A DNA stretch of 20,880 nucleotides from contig JAYOLW010000024.1 in the NCBI GenBank assembly GCA_038120515.1, forward strand, positions 1-20,880, in the 5' to 3' direction. Shown here piece after piece: positions 1-7,519 of the stretch. Source of the stretch: JADHOX01 sp038120515 (GTDB taxonomy: Bacteria; Pseudomonadota; Alphaproteobacteria; Rickettsiales; JABIRX01). Each line of letters begins with the position of its first letter. The stretch's first letter is position 1. Made by a program: the position numbers and the translations under genes. The notes below the pieces were generated by a model. It did no database searches. It saw only the letters and a program-made list of their open reading frames with translations, and was not told where the DNA came from.

Positions 1-1266
1 GATTCTCAGCCTTTGATTCCTGACGAATATTCTATGGGATCTACATCATCAGATTTATCATCTGTAGGCACATCTCATGATGGTAGATCTGCTCGATCAA
101 GGCGTAAAAGAAAAAAAGAAGCTCTTGACCACTCTTTGGAAACAAGTGATCATTCTATCGCAGCACTAAACTTAGCTGGCATCGAACCTACTAAGGCTAA
201 GGATGTCGAACAAATTCTTGAAATAAGATTATTAGTGAAATTTTATATTCATCGCGAGCTATCACAGGTACATCAATCTAGTCGTGAAGCAAGATTAGAT
301 GCTATTTTAACAGCTTTACGCGCAAATAATGGAAGTCAAATTCAAGCAGAACTATCAGAATATTTAAACGATCATAATGAAGCTGCAGGACAGGGTAATA
401 TTTTATCATCAATAATTTTTATATCCTATAAAGCAAAAAATGGAGAGGAAAAAACCATACCTTACAAGCTTACTGATACTTATAACAACTATAATTTCTT
501 AAGCTGTGAGAATGAAACTTTTAAAGAATTAATTCGTCAGGCTCATGCCACTGATCATCATTCACCACTTCATGATTTTCATACTGAGGCTGCATTAATG
601 GTAGCATTAATAGATGATTACCAGAATATAAAAGATAAATTTGGCGAAGATATCACAAGAATCTCTATCTGTATTAACTCGAGATTATCAGGATGTAATA
701 GATGTGTTGAAAAAATACAATCAGTAAGAAAAGGATTGTTAGAAGACAGTTCTACTAGTTCTGATGCATTCTTTTCGGATTCCATTAGATGTAGTGTAGC
801 GTTTAATTCCTCAAGAAAATTTGCTGGTGCTATGGGACGTGTTTCGCATAGTCATCAGGAAGAAGGATCAACAGCTAAAAAACTAAAATCACGCAATTTG
901 TTTGATTCTATATTATCACCAATTAACATTGGAGACAGCTCCTCTTCAAGACAAAGACTGACTGATCCAAAGAGAACACCTAATTCTAAAGACTGGATTG
1001 AAAAAATCATATTAAACTCAAATGAATTTCTTAGTGGTAGTATGGAAGCAAAAGAGAATGAATGTGTGATCCAATTTTTAAATGAACTCAATAACAAAAG
1101 ATCGATTGATGAATTAATTTTGAAGGTTATAAAAGATTTATTCCCTGATATGCAACAGCAAAATATTGATCCTAAGAATCAGTTTGATCCAGATCTTTAT
1201 TTTGTAGATATGATCACAGGTCAAAGATCTGATAGTTCAGGACTCGCGTCACCGTATTCAAAATAA
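1..1266 (+). CDS. Deaminase-fold candidate effector/toxin, 5'-partial
   Basis: The reading frame is open to the left edge, so the gene probably begins outside the window. In-frame TTG (13) and ATG (34) are the first internal starts; numbering here counts from the TTG at 13. The N-terminus is Ser-rich and carries a strongly basic cluster, RSRRKRKKE, at residues 28-36, resembling a nuclear localisation signal. The centre has HTE at 190-192 and CNRC at 228-231, with a hydrophobic strand (ISICINS) just before the CxxC. That is the HxE...CxxC zinc and catalytic layout of the nucleotide/nucleic-acid deaminase superfamily. Eukaryote-like and rickettsial families such as the OTT_1508-like deaminases are a possible home. 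The usual Pro before the first Cys is Gly here. The C-terminal 180 residues are not recognised. No signal peptide is visible, so secretion by a type IV or type I route would be needed. The function as a secreted deaminase is inferred; the substrate is unknown. A gene with a strong ribosome-binding site follows 16 nt downstream. Confidence 0.6.
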   Translation, partial: DSQPLIPDEYSMGSTSSDLSSVGTSHDGRSARSRRKRKKEALDHSLETSDHSIAALNLAGIEPTKAKDVEQILEIRLLVKFYIHRELSQVHQSSREARLDAILTALRANNGSQIQAELSEYLNDHNEAAGQGNILSSIIFISYKAKNGEEKTIPYKLTDTYNNYNFLSCENETFKELIRQAHATDHHSPLHDFHTEAALMVALIDDYQNIKDKFGEDITRISICINSRLSGCNRCVEKIQSVRKGLLEDSSTSSDAFFSDSIRCSVAFNSSRKFAGAMGRVSHSHQEEGSTAKKLKSRNLFDSILSPINIGDSSSSRQRLTDPKRTPNSKDWIEKIILNSNEFLSGSMEAKENECVIQFLNELNNKRSIDELILKVIKDLFPDMQQQNIDPKNQFDPDLYFVDMITGQRSDSSGLASPYSK

Positions 1267-1282
1267 TTCACAAAGGAGCAAA

Positions 1283-1801
1283 ATGTGTGATACACAACCG
1301 CAAAAAAAGAGAAAATTAAATAGTCACTTTGCTGATCTAGATAATTTTTATCAGCAATGGGAAGGTGGCAGTTTAGCAAAGGCTATTACGATAGAAGATG
1401 CAGATTTTGGCGTTAATAATCATCCCATTACTTTACCTCAACTAGAATGCGACTCAATTACAATTAATAATTGTCAAAATATTACTGCGCTAGAATTACG
1501 CTTTATTATCCAATCCTGTGATTTTAAGCAAATGAAAAATTTAACTATTAATTTTCAAGAGGATAGCAGAGACAATATTGAAACAATCTCAGAAATCGCA
1601 ACAATTATTTCCGAAACTATTGCAATTTCAGGACATGTTGCCAAATTATTTGCAAAATCAAACTTTACTTTTCAATGTAGTAATAGCAATGGTGAAATGG
1701 AAAGACCAACTGAATATGATCTAAAACGCTGCGCAGAAAAGTTTAGTATTATAATAGACGATACCAACATAGAACCACATGCTGCTAGATCAGTAGCTTA
1801 A
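1283..1801 (+). CDS. Hypothetical protein with NLS-like basic motif, partner of upstream gene
   Basis: Not recognised. The 172-residue product begins with MCDTQPQKKRKLN, where PQKKRKL (residues 6-12) resembles a classical monopartite nuclear localisation signal. Residues 50-105 alternate hydrophobic and polar positions (ITLPQLECDSITINNC, MKNLTINFQ), somewhat like degenerate leucine-rich-repeat turns, but no clean repeat period is visible. No signal peptide or membrane helix is seen. AAAGGAG at 1272-1278, 4 nt before the ATG, is the clearest Shine-Dalgarno in the window. The gene lies 16 nt after the deaminase-like gene on the same strand, so the two are probably co-transcribed. An immunity or chaperone partner, or a second effector, are both possible; the NLS-like motif favours an effector. 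Function is unknown. Confidence 0.6.
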   Translation: MCDTQPQKKRKLNSHFADLDNFYQQWEGGSLAKAITIEDADFGVNNHPITLPQLECDSITINNCQNITALELRFIIQSCDFKQMKNLTINFQEDSRDNIETISEIATIISETIAISGHVAKLFAKSNFTFQCSNSNGEMERPTEYDLKRCAEKFSIIIDDTNIEPHAARSVA

Positions 1802-1902
1802 TTAACTAGTACGTCCATCATTTCTTTACTGATCCATATCTTTACTAACTTGAGAAAAAATCTCCCTTATTTGACCTTTAATATCAAGATATTTTATTTC
1901 AC

Positions 1903-2817
1903 TTATTTATTATTTGGAAATTTTAGGCCTAATGACTGGAACACAAATGGTTTATCTAACCAATCCTTTTTAACTTTTACATGTAAAAAAAGGTTAACTT
2001 TACTATCAAGCATATCTTGAAGCTCATGCCTTACTTCGGTGCCAATTTTTTTAATCATATGAGCCCCCTTTCCGATAATAATAGCCTTCTGACCTTCTTT
2101 TAAAACATTAATTACCTGGTTAATAACAATTTTGTTTTTCTCTTCAACCCAACTTTCCGTTTCGACAAATAAATTATATGGAAGCTCATCATGTAAAGAT
2201 TCAAATAATTTCTCACGTGTAAGTTCAGCAGCCATAAATCTAAGGGGCATATCAGACATTTGATCTTCTGGATATAAATATTCAGACTCAGGTGCAGAAT
2301 CTACCAAATACTGCAATAATTCGTCAACACCTTCACCAGAATCAGCAGAAATCATAAAAATTTCATCAAAAACTTTGCTAGCATAGAATTTTTCAGCAAG
2401 CTGCAATAACTTATTTTTATTTTTTAGCAGATCGATTTTATTGATCACTAAAGCAATTCTTTGCTTAGAAGATTTTAAAATCTCCATGACCTCTTCGGTC
2501 TTATTAAAATTATTTAACATAGCATCAATCATTACAAGTGCGGTATCACCGCTTTCTAACTGACTTAACGCTTCATTATTAATTGCTTTTTCTAGATTGT
2601 ATTTAGCATTGAAAATACCAGGTGTATCGATAAATACTAATTGGGCATTATCAACAATTGTAATACCTTTAATGGCATTTCTTGTCGTTTGAACTTTACG
2701 ACTAACTATAGAAACTTTAGAACCTGTTAAACGATTAACTAATGTTGATTTACCAGCATTAGGTTCGCCAATAACAGTTATAATTTGGCATTTCTTGGTT
2801 TTGTTATTATTTGTCAT
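1903..2817 (-). CDS. era: GTPase Era
   Basis: Era is a ribosome-assembly GTPase that binds the 3' end of 16S rRNA and couples 30S maturation to the cell cycle. At 304 residues it has the usual family length. The G1 P-loop GEPNAGKS is at 17-24, the G2 region TTRNAIKG at 44-51, G3 DTPG at 64-67, G4 NKID at 126-129 and the G5 SA at 157-158. The C-terminal KH domain carries GKGAHMIKKIG at 249-259. All key motifs are intact. The start overlaps the end of rnc by 11 nt, implying translational coupling. It is the last gene of the phoU-gpmI-lepB-rnc-era operon. The 101 bp that follow, up to the convergent 1283-1801 gene, show no convincing terminator. Confidence 0.97.
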   Translation of the reverse strand: MTNNNKTKKCQIITVIGEPNAGKSTLVNRLTGSKVSIVSRKVQTTRNAIKGITIVDNAQLVFIDTPGIFNAKYNLEKAINNEALSQLESGDTALVMIDAMLNNFNKTEEVMEILKSSKQRIALVINKIDLLKNKNKLLQLAEKFYASKVFDEIFMISADSGEGVDELLQYLVDSAPESEYLYPEDQMSDMPLRFMAAELTREKLFESLHDELPYNLFVETESWVEEKNKIVINQVINVLKEGQKAIIIGKGAHMIKKIGTEVRHELQDMLDSKVNLFLHVKVKKDWLDKPFVFQSLGLKFPNNK

Positions 2818-3463
2818 TTTGTTCTAAAATTGCAATCATTTGTTTAGCTAGATCTTTCTCAGCTTCTTTTTTATTTGAAGCTTCTGTTTGAATAGGATCA
2901 AAACCTCTTACATTCAACTCAACTGTAAATATTGGTTTATGATCTAAACCAGTCTGATCAATTATAGTGTATTGCGGAAGTTCGATTCTGCGTTTTTGAA
3001 GCATCTCCTGTAATTTTGACTTTGGATCAACCGGGACATAAGTCTCAATTTGCTGAAGGTATTTCTCCCATAAATTTAAAACAATTGACCTTGTGGTTTC
3101 AAGATTAGAATCTTTATAGATTGCTCCAATTAAAGACTCTAAACAATCTTCCAAATTTTTCGGGTTTAAATGACCTGATTCTTTACGCTCACCATAGCTA
3201 ACATTGATAATTTCCGAGAGATTATGAGCTATTGCGATCTCAGATAAAACTGCCCCACTAGCAAGATATGCATGTTTTTTAGCTACTTCACCTTCAAACT
3301 TTTTTGGAAATTTATTAAATAAATATTCAGTAAGAATAAGAGCTATGACTTTGTCTCCAAGAAATTCTAATAATTCATAATTATCTTTTCCTAGACTAGA
3401 ATGAGCAATTGCCCGTTCAAAAAGCTCTGCATTTTTAAATTTATAATTAAATATCTCCACCAT
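2807..3463 (-). CDS. rnc: Ribonuclease III
   Basis: RNase III cleaves double-stranded RNA, including rRNA precursors and structured mRNAs. The 218-residue product has the N-terminal endonuclease domain with signature YELLEFLGD at 29-37, giving E30, E33 and D37 as counterparts of E. coli E38, E41 and D45. The second catalytic block LEDCLESL at 104-111 supplies D106 and E109. The double-stranded RNA-binding domain runs from about 147 to 214 and ends in SNKKEAEKDLAKQMI. The residue after FLGD is Lys rather than the common Ser, which is unlikely to matter for catalysis. The gene starts 5 nt after the lepB stop and overlaps era. The lepB-rnc-era order matches that known in Rickettsia. Confidence 0.97.
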   Translation of the reverse strand: MVEIFNYKFKNAELFERAIAHSSLGKDNYELLEFLGDKVIALILTEYLFNKFPKKFEGEVAKKHAYLASGAVLSEIAIAHNLSEIINVSYGERKESGHLNPKNLEDCLESLIGAIYKDSNLETTRSIVLNLWEKYLQQIETYVPVDPKSKLQEMLQKRRIELPQYTIIDQTGLDHKPIFTVELNVRGFDPIQTEASNKKEAEKDLAKQMIAILEQNDK

Positions 3464-3468
3464 TTAAC

Positions 3469-4206
3469 TTACTCGACTGTCTTAAATATTCGACTAAAAC
3501 GCATTTTTGTAAAAAACTCATAAATACGCCCAAAGAAACTTTTTGGCTTTTCAGATCGTTCATATGACATGAATATAAATTTAGCTTTGCCAATAAGATT
3601 CTGAGCTGGCACAAAACCAACATCATAGCTAAATCTACTGTCTTTTGAATTATCACGATTATCACCCATAAAGAAATAATGACCTTCTGGAACAACATAA
3701 ATTTTTGTATTATCTTGCGGCAAATCGTATGCAGCCTCAATTATTTTATAACTTTTACCAGAGGGCAGAGTTTCTAAATACTGATCCATTGTAACTTCTA
3801 CATCATAACGATTAGTAGTTTTGAAAGACTCTAATTTTTTTCTATCAATAAGTTTGCCGTTTAAATATAACAAGCTATCTTTAATTTGAATTTTATCGCC
3901 AGGTAAACCAATAAGCCTTTTAATGTAATTAATTTTTGGATTTGTAGGCAATCTAAAAACAGCAACATCCCCCCTTTTCGGTTCTGTAAAAAAAATACGA
4001 TCTTTAATTGGAGCCAATCCAAATGGAAATGAATATTTACTATATCCATATGATGATTTTGAAACAAAAACAAAATCACCAGTAAGAAGGCCTGATTTCA
4101 TAGAACCAGATGGAATATGAAAAGGCTCAAAAAACAAACTTCTAATTACCAAGGCTAAAAAAACTGCGATCGATAATAATTTAATTTCGTGAAGTATTTT
4201 GGTCAT
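3469..4206 (-). CDS. lepB: Signal peptidase I
   Basis: This inner-membrane serine protease removes signal peptides from exported preproteins. The 245-residue product has a single N-terminal membrane helix (about 8-26). The catalytic serine S35 lies in PSGSM (32-36), the general-base lysine K96 in YIKRLIGLPGD (94-104), and the conserved box GDNRDNSKDSR at 181-191. The start codon overlaps the gpmI stop in an ATGA arrangement, so translation is probably coupled. rnc follows after 5 nt. The many exported proteins encoded nearby (DM13, BON lipoprotein, pilin subunits, chaperone, usher) fit the need for such an enzyme, although lipoproteins and prepilins use other peptidases. Confidence 0.97.
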   Translation of the reverse strand: MTKILHEIKLLSIAVFLALVIRSLFFEPFHIPSGSMKSGLLTGDFVFVSKSSYGYSKYSFPFGLAPIKDRIFFTEPKRGDVAVFRLPTNPKINYIKRLIGLPGDKIQIKDSLLYLNGKLIDRKKLESFKTTNRYDVEVTMDQYLETLPSGKSYKIIEAAYDLPQDNTKIYVVPEGHYFFMGDNRDNSKDSRFSYDVGFVPAQNLIGKAKFIFMSYERSEKPKSFFGRIYEFFTKMRFSRIFKTVE

Positions 4207-5726
4207 GTTAAAATAAGTGATTTTCCTGTCATTTCATTTGGCTTCTCTAGATCCATAAGCTCTAAAATAGTAGGCGCTAAATCACATAATTTACCGTCAC
4301 TAAGCTTTACATTCTGATCAGAGATCAACATACATGGCACGAGATTTAAGGTGTGTGATGTGTGCTTCTGATGATTTTCTTGATCATACATATTTTCAAT
4401 ATTACCATGATCTGCAGTAATAATCATTGAACCACCAATAGCCAAAATAGCTTTTGAAACTTGATCAATTGCATCATCCAATACTTCTACAGCCTTAATT
4501 GCTGCAGTGAAATTACCAGTATGACCGACCATGTCAGCATTGGCATAATTTACAACTATAAAATCATATTGCTGAGATTTTATTGCTTGCACTAATTTCT
4601 CGGTTACTTCAGGAGCTGACATTTCTGGCTGTAAGTCAAATGTTGCAACATTTGGTGACGGAATTAATATTCGATCTTCTCCCTCCTTAGAATCCTCAAT
4701 ACCACCATTAAAGAAAAAAGTCACATGAGCATATTTTTCTGTTTCAGCAATATGAAGCTGCCTCATGCCGTGATTTGCGATCACATCACTTAAGGTGTTC
4801 TCAGGCATTTCAACTGGAAATAAGCATCTTACAATCTTGGATAAATCTTCCGAATATTCAGCCATAGTTAATTTGTCAGCATATCTAACTTGTTTTGATC
4901 TATTAAAAGCATCAAAATTATCAGTAAATAATGCATTGGAAATTTGCCTAGCTCTATCTGCCCTGAAATTTGTAAAAATTATACTATCCTTATCATTAAT
5001 GCCTTTATAGCCAGAAAGCGCAGCAGGTTTTATAAATTCATCGGAAATATTAGATGCATATGAAGCTTGAATATATTCAGCAATATTATTTATTTTATTT
5101 ATGTCGCCATTTACCATATTATCATATGCTGGCTCAATTCGATCCCAGTTATTATCACGATCCATGATGAAATATCTACCACAGACTGAGACAATTTCTG
5201 TATTTTTAAGATCTCTGACAAAAGCTAAAGCCTGTTTCATATATTCAGATGCCGAATTAGGAGGCGTGTCTCTTCCATCTAAAATTGCATGAATTTTAAC
5301 AGTAATATTTTGTTCAGAAAGAATTTTGGCTAGTTCTAAAACATGAGTCATATAACCATGTACACCACCATCAGAGAAAATACCTAGTAAATGACACACC
5401 TTATTTGCAGCCTTGGTATTTGCTATTAATTTTTGCAAAGCTTTATTATCTTTTATAGAACCAGAACCAATTTCAGAGTTAATTTTTGGTAATAATTGAG
5501 TAACGATTCTACCAGCACCAATATTTAAATGTCCTACTTCGGAATTACCCATCTGTCCATTTGGCAAACCAACTGAACCACCGGAGGCATCAATTAAAGA
5601 ACAAGGATAAGTTTTGATTAGCCTATCCCATGTTGGTGTCTTTGCATGATGAATGGCATTATGTTCTTTCTGATCAGATATTCCAAAACCATCAAGAATG
5701 CACAATAAATGGGTTTTTTTACTCAT
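4203..5726 (-). CDS. gpmI: 2,3-bisphosphoglycerate-independent phosphoglycerate mutase
   Basis: GpmI interconverts 3- and 2-phosphoglycerate in glycolysis/gluconeogenesis, using two divalent metals and a phosphoserine intermediate. The 507-residue length is normal. Visible motifs are the metal-binding D12 in CILDGFG, nucleophile S62 in GQMGNSEVGH, SDGGVHGY at 117-124, DGRDTPP at 149-155, FRADRAR at 253-259, NADMVGHTGN at 395-404 and ADHGN at 437-441. The catalytic set appears complete. The gene begins 11 nt after phoU and ends in an ATGA overlap with lepB. A complete phosphoglycerate mutase suggests that at least lower glycolysis/gluconeogenesis is kept. That is notable because several obligate intracellular Rickettsiaceae lack glycolysis, so it may point to a less reduced lineage. 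Confidence 0.97.
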   Translation of the reverse strand: MSKKTHLLCILDGFGISDQKEHNAIHHAKTPTWDRLIKTYPCSLIDASGGSVGLPNGQMGNSEVGHLNIGAGRIVTQLLPKINSEIGSGSIKDNKALQKLIANTKAANKVCHLLGIFSDGGVHGYMTHVLELAKILSEQNITVKIHAILDGRDTPPNSASEYMKQALAFVRDLKNTEIVSVCGRYFIMDRDNNWDRIEPAYDNMVNGDINKINNIAEYIQASYASNISDEFIKPAALSGYKGINDKDSIIFTNFRADRARQISNALFTDNFDAFNRSKQVRYADKLTMAEYSEDLSKIVRCLFPVEMPENTLSDVIANHGMRQLHIAETEKYAHVTFFFNGGIEDSKEGEDRILIPSPNVATFDLQPEMSAPEVTEKLVQAIKSQQYDFIVVNYANADMVGHTGNFTAAIKAVEVLDDAIDQVSKAILAIGGSMIITADHGNIENMYDQENHQKHTSHTLNLVPCMLISDQNVKLSDGKLCDLAPTILELMDLEKPNEMTGKSLILT

Positions 5727-5737
5727 ATCGCTTAAGT

Positions 5738-6406
5738 TTAAATATTTTTCTTTAGCTCTCCCGCTTGAACATAATATAGCTGACGAATAATTTTTACAGC
5801 ATAATCACCTATTCTTTCATAACTTTTAATTATATAAACCAAAGGAATTAATGATGCTGTATTACTACAAAGTTCTTTCTCTTCTCGAACAATTTGTTTA
5901 AGCAAATTGTCATAATATTCATCGACTTTATCGTCATTATCAAAAACTTTCTTAAGTTTTGGCAAGTTGTAATCAAGCAGATTCTCATTAATTTCTGAAA
6001 CCATTGATATAATCTCCGAATTCATTTTAATGATTTGTTTTTTTATTGATTCAGGAATTTTCACCTCAAGCTTGCAACAGTTTGAAATGATACTTTTTGA
6101 CCTATCAGCCATTTTCTCATATAATGAACCAATTTTTAGAACAGCAACCACAAAACGTAGATCAATAGCAACAGGCTTCCTTAACGCTAAAATAATAATT
6201 GCAGCTTCATCAATAGATTTATACAAATCATTGATTTTTTTATCTCGAAGTTTTGCTTCCTCCTTTAATTTTATACTTGGATTCTCAAGTGCTTCTTGTG
6301 AAAACTCAATCATTGAAACAACCATTTCACCAAGGGCACTTAATGACTTTGTTAGACCACCAAGATCAGTTTCAAATGAATGCACGATGTGTTTTTTTTC
6401 TTCCAT
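5738..6406 (-). CDS. phoU: PhoU-family phosphate signalling protein
   Basis: PhoU proteins link the phosphate transporter Pst to the PhoR/PhoB two-component system and bind metal clusters on two three-helix bundles. The 222-residue product shows both PhoU repeats. The first has LYEKMADRSKSI (95-106), a variant of the usual ERIGDxAxNI in which Gly is Ala. The second has the canonical-looking SYERIGDYAVKI (195-206). No pst or pho genes are in the window, so its partner is unknown. It is the first gene of a tight operon with gpmI, lepB, rnc and era. A possible promoter upstream (TTGACT, 18 nt spacer, TTTAAT) would place the transcript start almost at the ATG; this is speculative. No clear ribosome-binding site is seen. 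Confidence 0.92.
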   Translation of the reverse strand: MEEKKHIVHSFETDLGGLTKSLSALGEMVVSMIEFSQEALENPSIKLKEEAKLRDKKINDLYKSIDEAAIIILALRKPVAIDLRFVVAVLKIGSLYEKMADRSKSIISNCCKLEVKIPESIKKQIIKMNSEIISMVSEINENLLDYNLPKLKKVFDNDDKVDEYYDNLLKQIVREEKELCSNTASLIPLVYIIKSYERIGDYAVKIIRQLYYVQAGELKKNI

Positions 6407-6511
6407 AATGATAATTAAACTTAATCAAATTCTATCTAGTCAAACTAGAATAATACAAAAATATCTAAGTTCCATATATTTTCTGTACTGGATTAAGATT
6501 TATAAATATTT

Positions 6512-7072
6512 TTATGATCTCGACTCAAAGACATCATGTTTTAGATCAGCAGATCCAATATAAGCACCAAATTTCTTACACCAAAGTAAAAATGAATTAA
6601 TTTTTAATACATCAATAGTGACTGGAATTTGATAAAATTGGAATCCATTACCATATTTTAATTTACCTAATTCAATTTGGCTATCTTGTTCAAAGCCTGA
6701 TTCATCTATAATTTTCATATCTTCTGAAATATAAACATGATAATCAGGACCAGGAGAACTATCAAAATTTTCTGATAATACCAAATAATTCATACCATCA
6801 ATATTAATAATAGTCACAGTCCCTTTTGCATTATGGAAGAAGTCTTGACCAATAGCATCTTCATCAATTGTACCAATCTTAATAACATCTTCTGCACTAT
6901 ATTCTAAAATCGGCCTATCTTTATCAAATCTTGATTTAATATCATCAACATGACCTGTCACAGCATCTTTCACATTATCAAAAATCCCTGCTTTTGCTTT
7001 TATTGCAACATTTACCGACAAACAAATCATTAAGACAGATAGAGTTGATATGACCTTTATAAAGTTAGTCAT
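6512..7072 (-). CDS. Exported DM13-domain protein
   Basis: The 186-residue protein begins with a probable Sec signal peptide (about 1-28, hydrophobic core from VISTLSVLMICLSV, then AKA). The rest matches the DM13 domain, a small β-sandwich thought to have a redox or electron-transfer role and found in animals and bacteria. Diagnostic parts are GTVTI at 84-88, LVLSENFDSSPGPDYHVYIS at 97-116, and LLWCKKFGAYIGSADL at 162-177 with the conserved Trp-Cys (W164, C165). It is likely periplasmic. It lies about 105 bp upstream of phoU on the same strand. That gap contains a short palindrome but no clear terminator, so it may or may not join the phoU operon. The cellular role is unknown. Confidence 0.85.
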   Translation of the reverse strand: MTNFIKVISTLSVLMICLSVNVAIKAKAGIFDNVKDAVTGHVDDIKSRFDKDRPILEYSAEDVIKIGTIDEDAIGQDFFHNAKGTVTIINIDGMNYLVLSENFDSSPGPDYHVYISEDMKIIDESGFEQDSQIELGKLKYGNGFQFYQIPVTIDVLKINSFLLWCKKFGAYIGSADLKHDVFESRS

Positions 7073-7148
7073 ATTATTATTTATTTAATTAACTTAATTA
7101 ATTTTCAAATATTTAAAGAGCTTACATCGTTGAATCAAGCTTTAATTA

Positions 7149-7180
7149 TTGGCTAGCTTTTTTAAATAAGAGATATTAAT
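7149..7180 (+). promoter_or_regulatory. Possible promoter of tmRNA gene
   Basis: TTGGCT (7149-7154) and TATTAAT (7174-7180) are separated by about 19 nt and lie just before the first recognisable tmRNA structure. The spacer is longer than the ideal 17 nt and the surrounding sequence is very AT-rich, so chance matches are likely. The call rests mainly on position. Confidence 0.3.
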
Positions 7181-7186
7181 ATTAGT

Positions 7187-7265
7187 TTGTGCTTTGCACT
7201 ATAGCAATAAACGCAGTTTGTAATAAGCTTTGCGGACCCGGGGGCGGTGCCCGGCGTCTCCACCA
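7187..7265 (+). ncRNA. ssrA: tmRNA, acceptor piece (permuted two-piece form)
   Basis: This is the 3' (aminoacyl-acceptor) half of tmRNA, placed before the coding half as in the circularly permuted alphaproteobacterial form. It ends with the discriminator A and CCA at 7262-7265. The acceptor strand CGTCTCC (7255-7261) pairs with GGGGACG (7276-7282) of the coding piece and forms a G3-U70 wobble, the alanine identity element. A 5-bp T-stem (CCGGG 7238-7242 with CCCGG 7250-7254) encloses a 7-nt loop, GGCGGTG, that lacks the usual TTC. The hairpin GTGC-TTT-GCAC at 7189-7199 lies near the 5' end. The 5' boundary is approximate. The segment 7266-7275 is the excised joining loop. Confidence 0.9.
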
Positions 7266-7275
7266 GATATATTAT

Positions 7276-7514
7276 GGGGACGAAATTAGTATCGACGTAA
7301 GTGGTAAAGAGATTGTTTTTGCTTAGGACTGACATCCTAGATTTTTCAAAATGTCATTAATAAATGCAAATGATAATTATGCATACGCACTAGCATCAAA
7401 CGATAACTTTGATGTTCGTGTAGCAGCTGCTGCTTAGTTTCAAAGGCAATTGTCTTAAAACCTAGCAAAAGCTAATGGGGCTCTGAGGATGGCCTAGCAA
7501 CAGAAAATCCTCGC
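7276..7514 (+). ncRNA. ssrA: tmRNA, coding (mRNA-like) piece
   Basis: This half carries the 5' acceptor strand GGGGACG, the D-arm-like TATCGACG and the proteolysis tag reading frame. The tag's resume codon is GCA at 7366-7368, and 23 codons precede the TAG stop at 7435-7437. The tag reads ANDNYAYALA followed directly by SNDNFDVRVAAAA. The start ANDN and the small hydrophobic Ala-rich end fit alphaproteobacterial tags. The length is greater than the common 10-15 residues, and the second half looks like a second copy of an ANDN-type tag. A hairpin GAGGAT (7485-7490)/ATCCTC (7507-7512) marks the approximate 3' end. The convergent BON gene stops only 6 nt away and no U-run terminator is visible. 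tmRNA rescues stalled ribosomes and tags the unfinished protein for proteolysis. Confidence 0.9.
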
Positions 7515-7519
7515 TAAAA

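Noticed and set aside
1802..1902. Terminator between the 172-residue gene and era
   Set aside because: Only weak matches such as GAG...CTC and a short direct repeat TCTTTACT are present.
3447..3740. Minus-strand open frame overlapping lepB in another frame
   Set aside because: lepB has its full catalytic set in the other frame; this one looks like a low-complexity shadow.
3861..4079. Second alternative frame inside lepB
   Set aside because: It lies wholly within lepB and its translation is typical of frame-shifted AT-rich coding sequence.
6435..6449. Palindrome TCTAGT-CAA-ACTAGA as a terminator for the DM13 gene
   Set aside because: The stem is only 6 bp and AT-rich, and no T-run follows on either strand.
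6030..6563. Long plus-strand open frame opposite phoU and the end of the DM13 gene
   Set aside because: It is antisense to phoU, which has both PhoU motifs. Its translation shows no domain logic and it crosses an intergenic gap.
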